The notes beneath the pieces are model-generated. The model was not told where the DNA came from. It saw only the letters and a program-made list of their open reading frames with translations, and ran no database searches. A stretch of 64,000 nt of DNA. It comes from Candidatus Peregrinibacteria bacterium. Its GTDB lineage: Bacteria > Patescibacteriota > Gracilibacteria > UBA1369. Positions 51,588-58,962 of the stretch are shown here, piece after piece; the stretch's first letter is position 1, and each line of letters starts with the position of its first letter. A program made the position numbers and the translations under genes. The stretch spans positions 1-64,000 of the forward strand of contig JAGQLQ010000001.1 of assembly GCA_020429235.1 (NCBI GenBank), written 5' to 3'.

Positions 51588-52208
51588 TCATAGCACTGTT
51601 TTCCGATATCGATAATAAAGATATCCCAACCCAACCATAGCGCATAAAAAAGCCCCAAAACCCAATATAAAAAGATACACATCCGTAACAGTGGCGGACT
51701 CAAAACCATTAGGGGGATACGTCAACGTATTGGCCTGAAAAACCTTCCCATTCTCTTCTGTTAATTCTTCATCAACCTCTTCATTTACAATTTTTTCACC
51801 TTCAATTTTCTCAAGATCCATCGTCCCACCAACCCATTCCACATTTTCAACATCTTGACGCCCATTTTCATATCGACTCAAAACCGGATAGTCAAATGAT
51901 AAGGTCGCATCTTCACCATCTTCCAGCTGAACAGAAAATGTGATCAAATTTCCATCCTGGATCGCATTACGATTTCCGCTCTGAAAAGCCATTCCAGTCA
52001 CAAGTGCATTATCTTTTTCTGCTACCAGAACAAATGGTTTTTCATCTCCAAAGACCGATCCAAGCTTGTAGTCCCAACGTGATATTTTTGATTCATGAAA
52101 ATTCAAATGGAACGATGTCCCCAAAAAATCAGCAGGTGCATCCTGAATATTCACCTGAACCTCCAAAAGGTCACCATTTTGATTCATTTCAGTCCAAATT
52201 TTTGTCAT
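51588..52208 (-). CDS. Cohesin-like domain protein with C-terminal membrane anchor
   Basis: A 206-residue protein. The first ~115 residues have the strand pattern of a cohesin/carbohydrate-binding-like beta sandwich (DLLEVQVNIQDAPADFLGTSFHLNF, then LITFSVQLEDGEDATLSFDYP). An acidic linker (about 120-165) leads to a membrane helix (about 174-196) and a basic tail YYRYRKTVL. The tail implies the domain faces outside, yet no signal peptide precedes it; no upstream extension of the frame is possible. It follows a dockerin-bearing protein on the same strand, so the two may bind one another. The cohesin call is by pattern only. Confidence 0.6.
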   Translation of the reverse strand: MTKIWTEMNQNGDLLEVQVNIQDAPADFLGTSFHLNFHESKISRWDYKLGSVFGDEKPFVLVAEKDNALVTGMAFQSGNRNAIQDGNLITFSVQLEDGEDATLSFDYPVLSRYENGRQDVENVEWVGGTMDLEKIEGEKIVNEEVDEELTEENGKVFQANTLTYPPNGFESATVTDVYLFILGFGAFLCAMVGLGYLYYRYRKTVL

Positions 52209-52230
52209 AGCATCATATAAAAAGTAATAC

Positions 52231-52258
52231 GCCCCGGCGCCCGAAAGGGCGCCGGGGC
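52231..52258 (-). terminator. Very stable hairpin with GAAA/TTTC loop
   Basis: GCCCCGGCGCCC (52231-52242), loop GAAA, GGGCGCCGGGGC (52247-52258): 12 perfect GC pairs, far richer than the surroundings. It separates the dockerin gene from the cohesin-like gene. On the minus strand a T-rich run begins six bases beyond it, so it may act as a partial terminator that lowers expression of the second gene. Confidence 0.75.
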
Positions 52259-52265
52259 TTTCCCA

Positions 52266-53783
52266 TTACGGCTGATAAGTCAGAGCAAAATTCGCTCCCA
52301 GATCAATAAGATCACTCCCATCAATCATGCCGTCATACGTTGTATCAACCAGATCATCAAACCCGGCATCTGCATCAGTTTCAGCAAAATGCCGTGCCAG
52401 CCGATCCAGATCCACTCCATCAACCCTATCACTCCGGTCATTATCCCCAGTCACACCACGGGTCTCCATCCCATTCACAAAAGCCGGCTCACTCTCATAG
52501 ACACCCTCAAGAGCTGTAATCTGATATTCATACGTCATAAAAGGAATAATATTCCCTCCATTCGTCACCCCATCAGCATCCAGAAACAGCGCTGACCCCG
52601 GATTTCCAATCAATACCCAGTTCCCATGCGCATCTTTACGATACACATTATAACTATCGGCTCCAGCCACAGGATCCCACGAAAGCTGAATGGTATAACG
52701 CGAAGCACCCTCTATTGCCAAAGTGTTCAGCACCGGATTAACCGTTGTTTGCTGAATAGAAAGTTGAATATCAGCAAATCCCGCTCCCACAAGCCCATTT
52801 GAATCAGCAAGAAAACTCGCAGATCCAAAAACTATGTCAGAAACCTGACCAGCTCCTCCAATAACATCAAATGTCATCGTTAAAAGGGTTCCAGCCCCAC
52901 TCACTCCAACTTTCGGATCCATGGTTCGCGCTTCTGCCACAAGCAATGTTCCTGGATTACCATCTTCCAATCCAGATTGAAACGACGTTGTCACAGCTCC
53001 AGACTCGCTCAAAAAAGAGTCAGGATTCGAGCTCACAAAAGACAGAACCGAAGGATCATAGCCAACATCAAACCCATAGCTAAAGAGATCATCAGCATCA
53101 CTGACATCAACAGTAACTGTTAAAACCTCTCCAACCACAGGCGTTGGATTCGACAGATTCATACTCACTCCCGGCATACCCGTCAGTGGATTGCTCACAC
53201 TATTCAATTGCCCCGGAGTTCCAAGAATTACTGATCCCGCCGAAGCCGTCATACCTCCACCACCAGTGCTGCTTACCCAGTTCCCGCTATCATCACCAGA
53301 TGCCAGCGCGTCAATCCTTTCCATACTCGCAAACGTTCCACTGTTTCCGGCAAACCACGCCCCACCGGTGCTATTCACTGTATCAATCACTCCTCCTACA
53401 TCATCCTTCAAAACAAGCGAATCTCCACCATTGGCCAGTGAAAGATTCACAATTAAGTCCGCGACATTCGGCTGCACCGCCGCCTCACTATCCTCAATCA
53501 CATAAAACCCGCCAGCTCCAATCGACCCACTCAACGCATACACAGAAGCCCCGGCATCATCCTCAATAGTCCATCCCGTCAAATCCACAGCCGAACCGGT
53601 CGGATTAAAAAGCTCAATCCATTCATCATTCCCGGAATCAGCCGAACCAGCCCAGGCAACCTCATTGATAACCACTTCCCCGGGACTCGCCGCCACAGCT
53701 AATCGCCCCATTGGCAATAATCCCTGCAGCATGGACATCGTCCACACACCGAGCACAAAGCCCGCTTTTATTTTTTGATTCAT
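52266..53783 (-). CDS. Secreted LTD-cohesin-FN3-dockerin protein
   Basis: A 505-residue exported protein with a signal peptide to about residue 31. Residues about 35-150 look like a lamin-tail domain (VVINEVAWAGS...NDEWIELFNPTG, then LTGWTIEDDAG). Residues about 175-330 look like a cohesin domain (VGEVLTVTVDVSDADDLFSYGFDVGYDPSVLSF). An FN3-like module follows (about 345-440, IQLSWDPVAGADSYNVYRKD). Last is a dockerin-like pair of calcium loops, GDNDRSDRVDGVDLDRLARHF and YDGMIDGSDLIDLGANF. It could attach surface partners in a small cohesin/dockerin assembly with the neighbour at 51588-52208. Confidence 0.8.
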   Translation of the reverse strand: MNQKIKAGFVLGVWTMSMLQGLLPMGRLAVAASPGEVVINEVAWAGSADSGNDEWIELFNPTGSAVDLTGWTIEDDAGASVYALSGSIGAGGFYVIEDSEAAVQPNVADLIVNLSLANGGDSLVLKDDVGGVIDTVNSTGGAWFAGNSGTFASMERIDALASGDDSGNWVSSTGGGGMTASAGSVILGTPGQLNSVSNPLTGMPGVSMNLSNPTPVVGEVLTVTVDVSDADDLFSYGFDVGYDPSVLSFVSSNPDSFLSESGAVTTSFQSGLEDGNPGTLLVAEARTMDPKVGVSGAGTLLTMTFDVIGGAGQVSDIVFGSASFLADSNGLVGAGFADIQLSIQQTTVNPVLNTLAIEGASRYTIQLSWDPVAGADSYNVYRKDAHGNWVLIGNPGSALFLDADGVTNGGNIIPFMTYEYQITALEGVYESEPAFVNGMETRGVTGDNDRSDRVDGVDLDRLARHFAETDADAGFDDLVDTTYDGMIDGSDLIDLGANFALTYQP

Positions 53784-53870
53784 TTTGTTTGGTTAAGAAA
53801 TGCCTTTCGCGCAAAAGCACCCTCAACCTAACAACTCCACATTATCTCCAGATAAAGTTTTCTTAAAAAG

Positions 53871-53898
53871 TTGCAATTCCTCTACTCCATGCTAAAAT
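53871..53898 (+). promoter_or_regulatory. Promoter of tRNA-Thr
   Basis: TTGCAA (53871-53876), 16 bp, TAAAAT (53893-53898). Start near 53905, 9 nt before the mature tRNA. Confidence 0.6.
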
Positions 53899-53913
53899 TC
53901 TCGGGCAAATCAG

Positions 53914-53989
53914 GCCGCGATAGCTCAGTTGGTAGAGCGCACCCATGGTAAGGGTGAGGTCCCGGGTTCAATTCCCGGTCGTGGCTCCA
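53914..53989 (+). tRNA. tRNA-Thr (GGT anticodon)
   Basis: Cloverleaf with acceptor GCCGCGA/TCGTGGC, D arm with AGCTCAGTTGGTAGAGC, anticodon stem CACCC/GGGTG around ATGGTAA (anticodon GGT), T arm CCGGGTTCAATTCCCGG, encoded CCA (53987-53989). Its last 22 bases are also the antisense of the final codons of the gene at 53968-54492. Confidence 0.96.
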
Positions 53990-54492
53990 TTTTGAGCTAC
54001 AACCGACGAACATTGCCCATCCACGCATTCACATGGATATTGATTTTCCGTATCCCAGGACGAACAATCACATTCACTGCTGTCCGAACATGAAACCTGA
54101 TAACTAATACTTTCTTCCACAACAGGTGAATGCTCCCACACAGGACAAACAACAGCACAAGCTCCATCAATACACGCAGATTGATAAGGACAATTCGATT
54201 GAATCGCGAACATCATTGGCAGCGGACATTCTGAAGATTCAGTACATTGCACACCCACAATTTCATCCGCATCATTAATGACTTCGGTAAATGTAACATC
54301 TCCATGCCGGCACTTTCGGGGATAACTTTCCATAACAGGATTTCCCGCGGCCACACAATCTTCAAAACTCTGAACCGCTACATCAGGTCCGTTGGAATTT
54401 TGAAAGGAGCCCTGAAAATAAAGGACCAAAGCCAATAATCCCAGAAGCAATACCCCGATTATCACAATCATTGAAGTATTTTTTGATTTCAT
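53968..54492 (-). CDS. Cys-rich exported protein, 3' end overlapping tRNA-Thr
   Basis: A 174-residue protein with one N-terminal membrane helix (about 8-27, MIVIIGVLLLGLLALVLYF) and ten or more cysteines in a short extracytoplasmic part. A segment FEDCVAAGNPVMESYPRKCRHGDVTFTE is followed by CTESSECPLP, CPYQSACIDGACAVVCP and CSDSSECDCSS...CECVDGQCSS, so several disulphides are likely. No enzyme motif is seen. The last seven codons and the stop lie in the reverse complement of tRNA-Thr, so this gene must end inside a tRNA gene, which is unusual. Confidence 0.75.
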   Translation of the reverse strand: MKSKNTSMIVIIGVLLLGLLALVLYFQGSFQNSNGPDVAVQSFEDCVAAGNPVMESYPRKCRHGDVTFTEVINDADEIVGVQCTESSECPLPMMFAIQSNCPYQSACIDGACAVVCPVWEHSPVVEESISYQVSCSDSSECDCSSWDTENQYPCECVDGQCSSVVAQNGATTGN

Positions 54493-54525
54493 TGTTTTTT
54501 AAATTTAAGAATTAGACCTATTGGA

Positions 54526-55152
54526 TCACTCCTGTTTTCTTTCTGGATTATCAGAACCGGTCTCCAGTGCTTTTAAAAGGAGTTCAGAAGAGTCGCCTGA
54601 AATTGAAGCCACTGCAATCAGCGGCACCTGTTCACCAAAGTCAATTGCCATCCCATCCCGTGCAGCCAACGCCACCGCCGCCGCACGATGAGAACCTTCA
54701 AAACAGAGTAAACGATCCTGATCCTCCAGATACAGTCCCGTAAACTGTGTCGAAGAAGGAAAATGTTGAATCATATCCTGAATTCGCCCATGCCCTCTCG
54801 CCCAATCCAATCGCTCTGCTATGAAATCAGAAAATGTTGTCTGCAAACGCTTCTCTTCCGGCAACTGATTCTGCCATGATTGAAACGGCCCCACCAACAT
54901 CTCCGGAATCTGGATCATAGGATCTGTAAATTCATAGAGTTTCCATTCCCTTTCTTCAGCACCAACTTCCGCTGCCATATAACGCCGCCATGACTCCCAG
55001 TCCGGCCAGCCCTTCACCTTGGTCGCCACCTCCACCCAGCCCGGCTGACTCGCCTCATTTTTTCTCCAGACATCAAAAACTTCATCCCAGGAAATAACTC
55101 CTTTATAAGAAAGTTCTTCTAACATGTTCATAGGATTTTCCGGTCCGTTCAT
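54526..55152 (-). CDS. Unknown 208-residue partner of the TrpR-like gene
   Basis: Soluble, Trp-rich protein (nine or so Trp, mostly in the first 120 residues: VFDVWRKNEASQPGWVEV, KGWPDWESWRRYM). A segment near residues 150-165, CFEGSHRAAAVALAARDG, resembles the GxHRxxAA core of the ParB/sulfiredoxin-like fold, which is weak evidence. It starts inside the TrpR-like gene's stop codon (ATGA-type overlap 55149-55152), so both are made together. Catalytic function is unknown. Its operon partner and the palindrome nearby suggest a role tied to tryptophan or a related amino acid. Confidence 0.6.
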   Translation of the reverse strand: MNGPENPMNMLEELSYKGVISWDEVFDVWRKNEASQPGWVEVATKVKGWPDWESWRRYMAAEVGAEEREWKLYEFTDPMIQIPEMLVGPFQSWQNQLPEEKRLQTTFSDFIAERLDWARGHGRIQDMIQHFPSSTQFTGLYLEDQDRLLCFEGSHRAAAVALAARDGMAIDFGEQVPLIAVASISGDSSELLLKALETGSDNPERKQE

Positions 55153-55424
55153 GAAAGTTTCTTTAAAAAGTACTTAAATCCCTTTGAATCACGCAGCCAC
55201 GCAGCTCCATGACTCACCTTTTGAATACTCACCCCAAGCTCTTTCGCGACCTCACGCTGAGTCTTTCCCTCAGACAAAAGTTTCACCACCTGCCACCGTT
55301 CCGCAATCGCGTCCCGCTCGGCCGGAGTCAACAAATCTTCCAAAAGCATCTTCGCCTCTTTCTCATTTTCAGCAGCCACCACAAGCTTCCAAATCTCCTT
55401 TTTGTATTGATCGATTTTCCTCAT
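55149..55424 (-). CDS. TrpR-type transcription repressor
   Basis: A 91-residue all-helical protein of the Trp-repressor family. The core LLTPAERDAIAERWQVVKLLSEGKTQREVAKELGVSIQKVSHGAAWL matches the TrpR helix-turn-helix (recognition helix about residues 64-75). Residues 1-30 form the dimer helices. The position equal to TrpR Arg84 (in the TRG motif) appears to be His (VSHG), so ligand specificity may differ. It faces an aspartoacylase-family gene across a TrpR-operator-like palindrome and probably represses both itself and that gene. No trp biosynthesis gene is in the window. Confidence 0.82.
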   Translation of the reverse strand: MRKIDQYKKEIWKLVVAAENEKEAKMLLEDLLTPAERDAIAERWQVVKLLSEGKTQREVAKELGVSIQKVSHGAAWLRDSKGFKYFLKKLS

Positions 55425-55461
55425 ACCCCAATAATACCCTGTTTAAATAAAGAAAAAAACA

Positions 55462-55490
55462 TTGACTTAACACCTCAATATATGTACTGA
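55462..55490 (+). promoter_or_regulatory. Promoter of the hydrolase/DUF3182 operon
   Basis: TTGACT (55462-55467), 17 bp, TACTGA (55485-55490). The -10 is inside the palindrome at 55481-55504, so a bound repressor would block it. The start would be near 55497, after the in-frame ATG at 55490, which decides for ATG 55514. Confidence 0.5.
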
Positions 55491-55504
55491 TGTATCAGTA
55501 CATA
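55481..55504. promoter_or_regulatory. Trp-operator-like palindrome
   Basis: A perfect inverted repeat with 11-bp arms and a 2-bp spacer. Its central 18 bp, GTACTGATGTATCAGTAC (55484-55501), has the same GTACT(N8)AGTAC frame as the E. coli trp operator (GTACTAGTTAACTAGTAC). It lies between the TrpR-type gene and the divergent hydrolase gene, over the -10 of the latter. Confidence 0.75.
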
Positions 55505-55513
55505 AGAACACCC

Positions 55514-56347
55514 ATGAACATACCGGGAGTTACAATTATAAAAGGATCAAAAGCCGGCCCAAAAGTCGGGATCATTGCCTGTACCCACGGCAACGAACCA
55601 ACAGGACTCAGTATTCTTCGACAACTCAAAACAATAAAACCTACGCACGGAACACTCATCCTCATCCACAACAACCTCAAAGCAACCCGTCTCAAAAAAA
55701 GATTCTGCGACCTCAACATGAATCGCCTCCCTTCAGACGCCCTCTCCCAAAAATCGCCAAAACAGTATGAAGTCAAACGCCTTCAACAACTTTATCCTAT
55801 CCTAAAAAATCTGGATTACGTACTGGACATCCATACCACCAGCGCCATGCCGGAACCTTTTGTTGTCATCCTTACAAAAACCATCCCGGCCATCGCCAAA
55901 AAACTGGGAATTCCAAACATTATTTCCAACATGGCCAAAATCCAGAAAGACAAAGCCTTCATCTCTTTTTGCGGATCATCAAAAGCCATCCGCATCGGAG
56001 TTGAATGCGGCCTTCACGGAACAAAAGAGTCCAGACAAACCGCCCAGACAGCAGCCATAAATTTCCTTTCAGAAATCGGAATAATCAAAAAGGGAAAAAT
56101 CCCTACAACATGGCCTCGGCCTGCACTCTATCAACTCATTGGGAGCATCATGGCACCACAGCGCGGATATAAACTCACCCGCCTTCTCAAACCGTTCGAA
56201 AAATTGAAAAAAGGCGAACACATCCTCATCAAAAAAGGATCAAAACCAGTCATCATCCCGTTCAGTTGCCAGGTCCTGCTCCCACCAAAAACCACAACCA
56301 TTCAATATCCGAACGAAGAACTGTTCTTTACCATCAAACAACTATGA
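55514..56347 (+). CDS. Aspartoacylase/succinylglutamate desuccinylase-family hydrolase
   Basis: A 277-residue zinc hydrolase of the AspA/AstE group of the M14-like fold. Zinc ligands are His25 and Glu28 in CTHGNE and His107 in LDIHTT. The substrate-site DLNMNR (67-72) matches the family DLNRxF region. A VECGLHG segment fits the catalytic Glu region. Members cut N-acyl groups from amino acids or amide bonds in small peptides. Control by a TrpR-type repressor suggests an aromatic N-acyl amino acid or Trp-containing substrate (inference). It overlaps the DUF3182 gene by 4 bp (ATGA). ATG 55514 is chosen over 55490 because the latter lies in the operator. Confidence 0.8.
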   Translation: MNIPGVTIIKGSKAGPKVGIIACTHGNEPTGLSILRQLKTIKPTHGTLILIHNNLKATRLKKRFCDLNMNRLPSDALSQKSPKQYEVKRLQQLYPILKNLDYVLDIHTTSAMPEPFVVILTKTIPAIAKKLGIPNIISNMAKIQKDKAFISFCGSSKAIRIGVECGLHGTKESRQTAQTAAINFLSEIGIIKKGKIPTTWPRPALYQLIGSIMAPQRGYKLTRLLKPFEKLKKGEHILIKKGSKPVIIPFSCQVLLPPKTTTIQYPNEELFFTIKQL

Positions 56348-57417
56348 AACCACGAAACATTATCCCATTCTACGAAGGAGTAAACCTCCCGCCATCACAC
56401 GCGGAACACATCCTTCAGCGCAACGGCCGCCTGGCCGCGTCATTGGCGGAGGCCCAGGGATTCTCACACAACAATCCCATCTCTCACCTGGATCCATACT
56501 ATGTTCTCCCAACTCCAATCACGAAAGAACAGGGAGTACAACACGGCATGACCTCTTCTGCCGACTTTTATGGTGCCATGGTGGATCACCTTCAGCATGC
56601 CGACAAAGGCCAGCTCCATCAGGTCGTCCCGGAAGCAGACAACATTCCTGCTCATTACTCTGCCGAGTTCGCGCGCGCCGTCCGCGAAGTCGTCCTCCCC
56701 GGCTACACCGCCTACTCCAAAGAGGATGCCATAAAAGCCTACCTCAAACTTAAAAAAGAGCTCCCGGATAAAAACAAAATCCGCCTCAAAGATCCTTCAG
56801 CTTCCGACTGCGACCGCCAGTTTGTCATTGAAAGTGAGGATCATTTGCGAGCGATTTTGGATCGGATATTTCATCCATTTCCATTCGAAAACGGCATTGT
56901 TTTGGAGCAAAACCTGAACGATGTTTCCACCACAACCGCCGGCAAAGTAAAGGTCAATGGATCCACCTATCAATTCATTGGAAACCAGGTAGAAACATCA
57001 ATTCCAACTTCCAAAGGCGGAACAAAAATGGTCTATGGCGGAGGCGATCTCTTGGTCACCAACGACTTCCTGCCACAAAACATGCTCACACCCGATCAAC
57101 AGGAATTAACCCTGCGCATTGGCCACACATACGATGCCTACAGCACCCTGACCCCACACGTCAGTCGCATGTCCTTCGATATGATTTCCGGCATAGACAG
57201 CCAGGGGAACGAAATCCACGGCATCACCGATCCGACCATGCGAGTGGGTGGCAACGACCCAAGCGTCATCGAAGCCATGCATTATCTCAACGATTCAAAA
57301 ACAATCGTCAAAGCCCAAACCCGGCTCATCTACACATCAACCGGTAGTCGACTCCCCTTTAACGGCACCGTCTACCTGGACATGGATGACATAAAAATTA
57401 TCACGCGCGTCCAATAA
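56344..57417 (+). CDS. DUF3182 family protein (ATP-grasp-like)
   Basis: A 357-residue member of the DUF3182 family, which has the look of an ATP-grasp ligase. Recognisable parts are PGYTAYSKEDAIKAYLKLKKELP (about residues 119-141), KIRLKDPSASDCDRQFVI (nucleotide-binding strand with Lys), GIVLEQNLNDVSTTTAGKVKV, and MVYGGGDLLVTNDF. ATP-grasp enzymes join a carboxylate to an amine through an acyl phosphate; no substrate is known for this family. It is translationally coupled to the hydrolase upstream, so synthesis and breakdown of the same amide bond is a plausible pairing. The frame is open to 56266 but ATG 56344 fits the overlap. Confidence 0.8.
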   Translation: MKPRNIIPFYEGVNLPPSHAEHILQRNGRLAASLAEAQGFSHNNPISHLDPYYVLPTPITKEQGVQHGMTSSADFYGAMVDHLQHADKGQLHQVVPEADNIPAHYSAEFARAVREVVLPGYTAYSKEDAIKAYLKLKKELPDKNKIRLKDPSASDCDRQFVIESEDHLRAILDRIFHPFPFENGIVLEQNLNDVSTTTAGKVKVNGSTYQFIGNQVETSIPTSKGGTKMVYGGGDLLVTNDFLPQNMLTPDQQELTLRIGHTYDAYSTLTPHVSRMSFDMISGIDSQGNEIHGITDPTMRVGGNDPSVIEAMHYLNDSKTIVKAQTRLIYTSTGSRLPFNGTVYLDMDDIKIITRVQ

Positions 57418-57433
57418 TCCTGTCATAAAGAAA

Positions 57434-57469
57434 TCCCCTCCGCAGGCCACCTGCTAGCCACGGAGGGGA
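57434..57469. terminator. Intrinsic terminator between DUF3182 and Spy-like genes
   Basis: TCCCCTCCG (57434-57442) pairs with CGGAGGGGA (57461-57469), 18-nt loop. On the minus strand it is followed by TTTCTTTA, so it ends the Spy-like gene; it also follows the DUF3182 stop on the plus strand. Confidence 0.75.
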
Positions 57470-57493
57470 CAACCCCTTAACCTTCCGCATTGT

Positions 57494-58156
57494 TTAGGCG
57501 TCTTGCGCCGCGTCCTCCTGTCCAGCATTTGCTGGTCCACCAAATCGTTCACCCATCTTCATTCCTCCCTTTCCCATATGCCCTCCTCGTCCAGGACCGT
57601 GCCCACCAAACGGACCTTCAAGACCGTACTCTTCAGCTAAAGCCTTCGCCCCATCCTTGTCCCCATCAGCAAGAAGCTGGTGGATTTCCTGAATCTGACC
57701 AAACTTCTCTTCAGTCATATCTTCAGGAACATGTTCTCCAAGAGCCTCGATGAAAGCTTCATAGTTACCGCTTTCAACAGCATCCTTCACGGCCTCACGA
57801 TGCTCTTGTCGCTCTGCGCGATGAGCCTCCATGTCAGCCTTCATCTCCTCTTTAATCTGGGTGACCAATTCATCATTCCCGGCCTCTTTCGCGGCTCTAA
57901 GCTCCTCCATTTGAGCCTGAACCTCTTCCATTCGTGCCCGGATTTCTGCAGCCAGTTCTGGATTCTTTTCTTCCAGTTCAGCCAGTCTCTCCTCATGACG
58001 CTCCTGCATCATTTCGTGCATCCCAGCACGATCCTGAGTATTCGATGGATCAAAATCCCCCCGCGGACCAATCGGTTCCGCTGCCGCCGCCACTGTGAGC
58101 ATCCCCAGAGTGGCAACCGTTGTAAGCCCAATGGCTAAATTCTTAACAGATGTCAT
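57494..58156 (-). CDS. Spy/CpxP-like exported helical protein
   Basis: A 220-residue exported protein with a signal peptide (to about residue 26, AAAA|EPIG). The mature part is nearly all charged helix with Met/Glu/Arg heptads (MHEMMQERHEERLAELEEKNPELAAEIRARMEEVQAQMEEL), like periplasmic Spy/CpxP chaperones or DUF2680 proteins. A Gly/His/Met-rich tail (about 180-205, GGHGPGRGGHMGKGGMKMGE) could bind metal. It is downstream of a sigma factor and membrane protein pair, so an envelope-stress role is likely. Confidence 0.75.
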   Translation of the reverse strand: MTSVKNLAIGLTTVATLGMLTVAAAAEPIGPRGDFDPSNTQDRAGMHEMMQERHEERLAELEEKNPELAAEIRARMEEVQAQMEELRAAKEAGNDELVTQIKEEMKADMEAHRAERQEHREAVKDAVESGNYEAFIEALGEHVPEDMTEEKFGQIQEIHQLLADGDKDGAKALAEEYGLEGPFGGHGPGRGGHMGKGGMKMGERFGGPANAGQEDAAQDA

Positions 58157-58209
58157 AGTAATGTTTTTTAATGATTAGTGAGGGAGCTCGAGCGCGCCAT
58201 CACCCATTA

Positions 58210-58962
58210 CTACATCGGTGGCTTTACATTTCTTTCAACTTTTTTTCGAAAATCAATTAAGCGCTTCAAAACGCGCTCTCGCATCGGCCGGACTTCAGCC
58301 GCAACAAACCCAAAATCTCCTTCCTTTTCTCCAAGACACACCACCTCTTTATCCACTTGAATCAAATCATCACCATACCGCGCCTCAGCAATATCCACTG
58401 ACCATTCCCGCTCTCTAATATCATTTACAACCATAAGCTTATCACCCTGAACATCGGTAATAACACCAACCAACACACCTCGTTCCGGCGCCATAAACAC
58501 CTCCTGCCTTTGCATTTCAAACTCGGCAAAAGGCGGCAGATGCTCCACCATCACATCTTTCACACGCTCCGGCACCTGACGTTCATAGAGAACCGATCCC
58601 AAAACCACAGAAATCACCACTGTTCCAATCAAAATTCCAACCGGTCCTTTCTTATATCCATTTTCTGTATGCCGATACAAATAGTACGCGGCCAAAAGCG
58701 TGATCCCCAAAGCTCCAAACCACAAATACGGCAAAACCAATAAAAATCCCGGAATCCCGTCATGCTCAAGCCGCTCAACCACCATCCAGTCCGTTCCAAA
58801 AATTTCATGAAAAACCACTGCCGTCGCAATACTTCCAACAATCACAGAAATACCAGCGCCCACCCACACAATTGAATGCATGACGGCAAACCACCACTTT
58901 GGCTTCGGTTTCACATCCTCTTTTTTAATGGTGTCCAAAACGGACTTCTTTAAATCACTCAT
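58210..58962 (-). CDS. Multi-helix membrane protein, probable anti-sigma factor
   Basis: A 250-residue membrane protein. A soluble N-terminus of ~22 residues (MSDLKKSVLDTIKKEDVKPKPKW) precedes membrane helices at about 24-50, 70-92 and 105-125. An outer domain of ~115 residues follows (about 135-250), with a strand-rich pattern (VLVGVITDVQGDKLMVVND). It overlaps the ECF sigma factor gene by 8 bp, the usual arrangement for a cognate anti-sigma factor, although no zinc-binding ZAS motif is seen. Function as anti-sigma is inferred from position and topology. Confidence 0.65.
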   Translation of the reverse strand: MSDLKKSVLDTIKKEDVKPKPKWWFAVMHSIVWVGAGISVIVGSIATAVVFHEIFGTDWMVVERLEHDGIPGFLLVLPYLWFGALGITLLAAYYLYRHTENGYKKGPVGILIGTVVISVVLGSVLYERQVPERVKDVMVEHLPPFAEFEMQRQEVFMAPERGVLVGVITDVQGDKLMVVNDIREREWSVDIAEARYGDDLIQVDKEVVCLGEKEGDFGFVAAEVRPMRERVLKRLIDFRKKVERNVKPPM

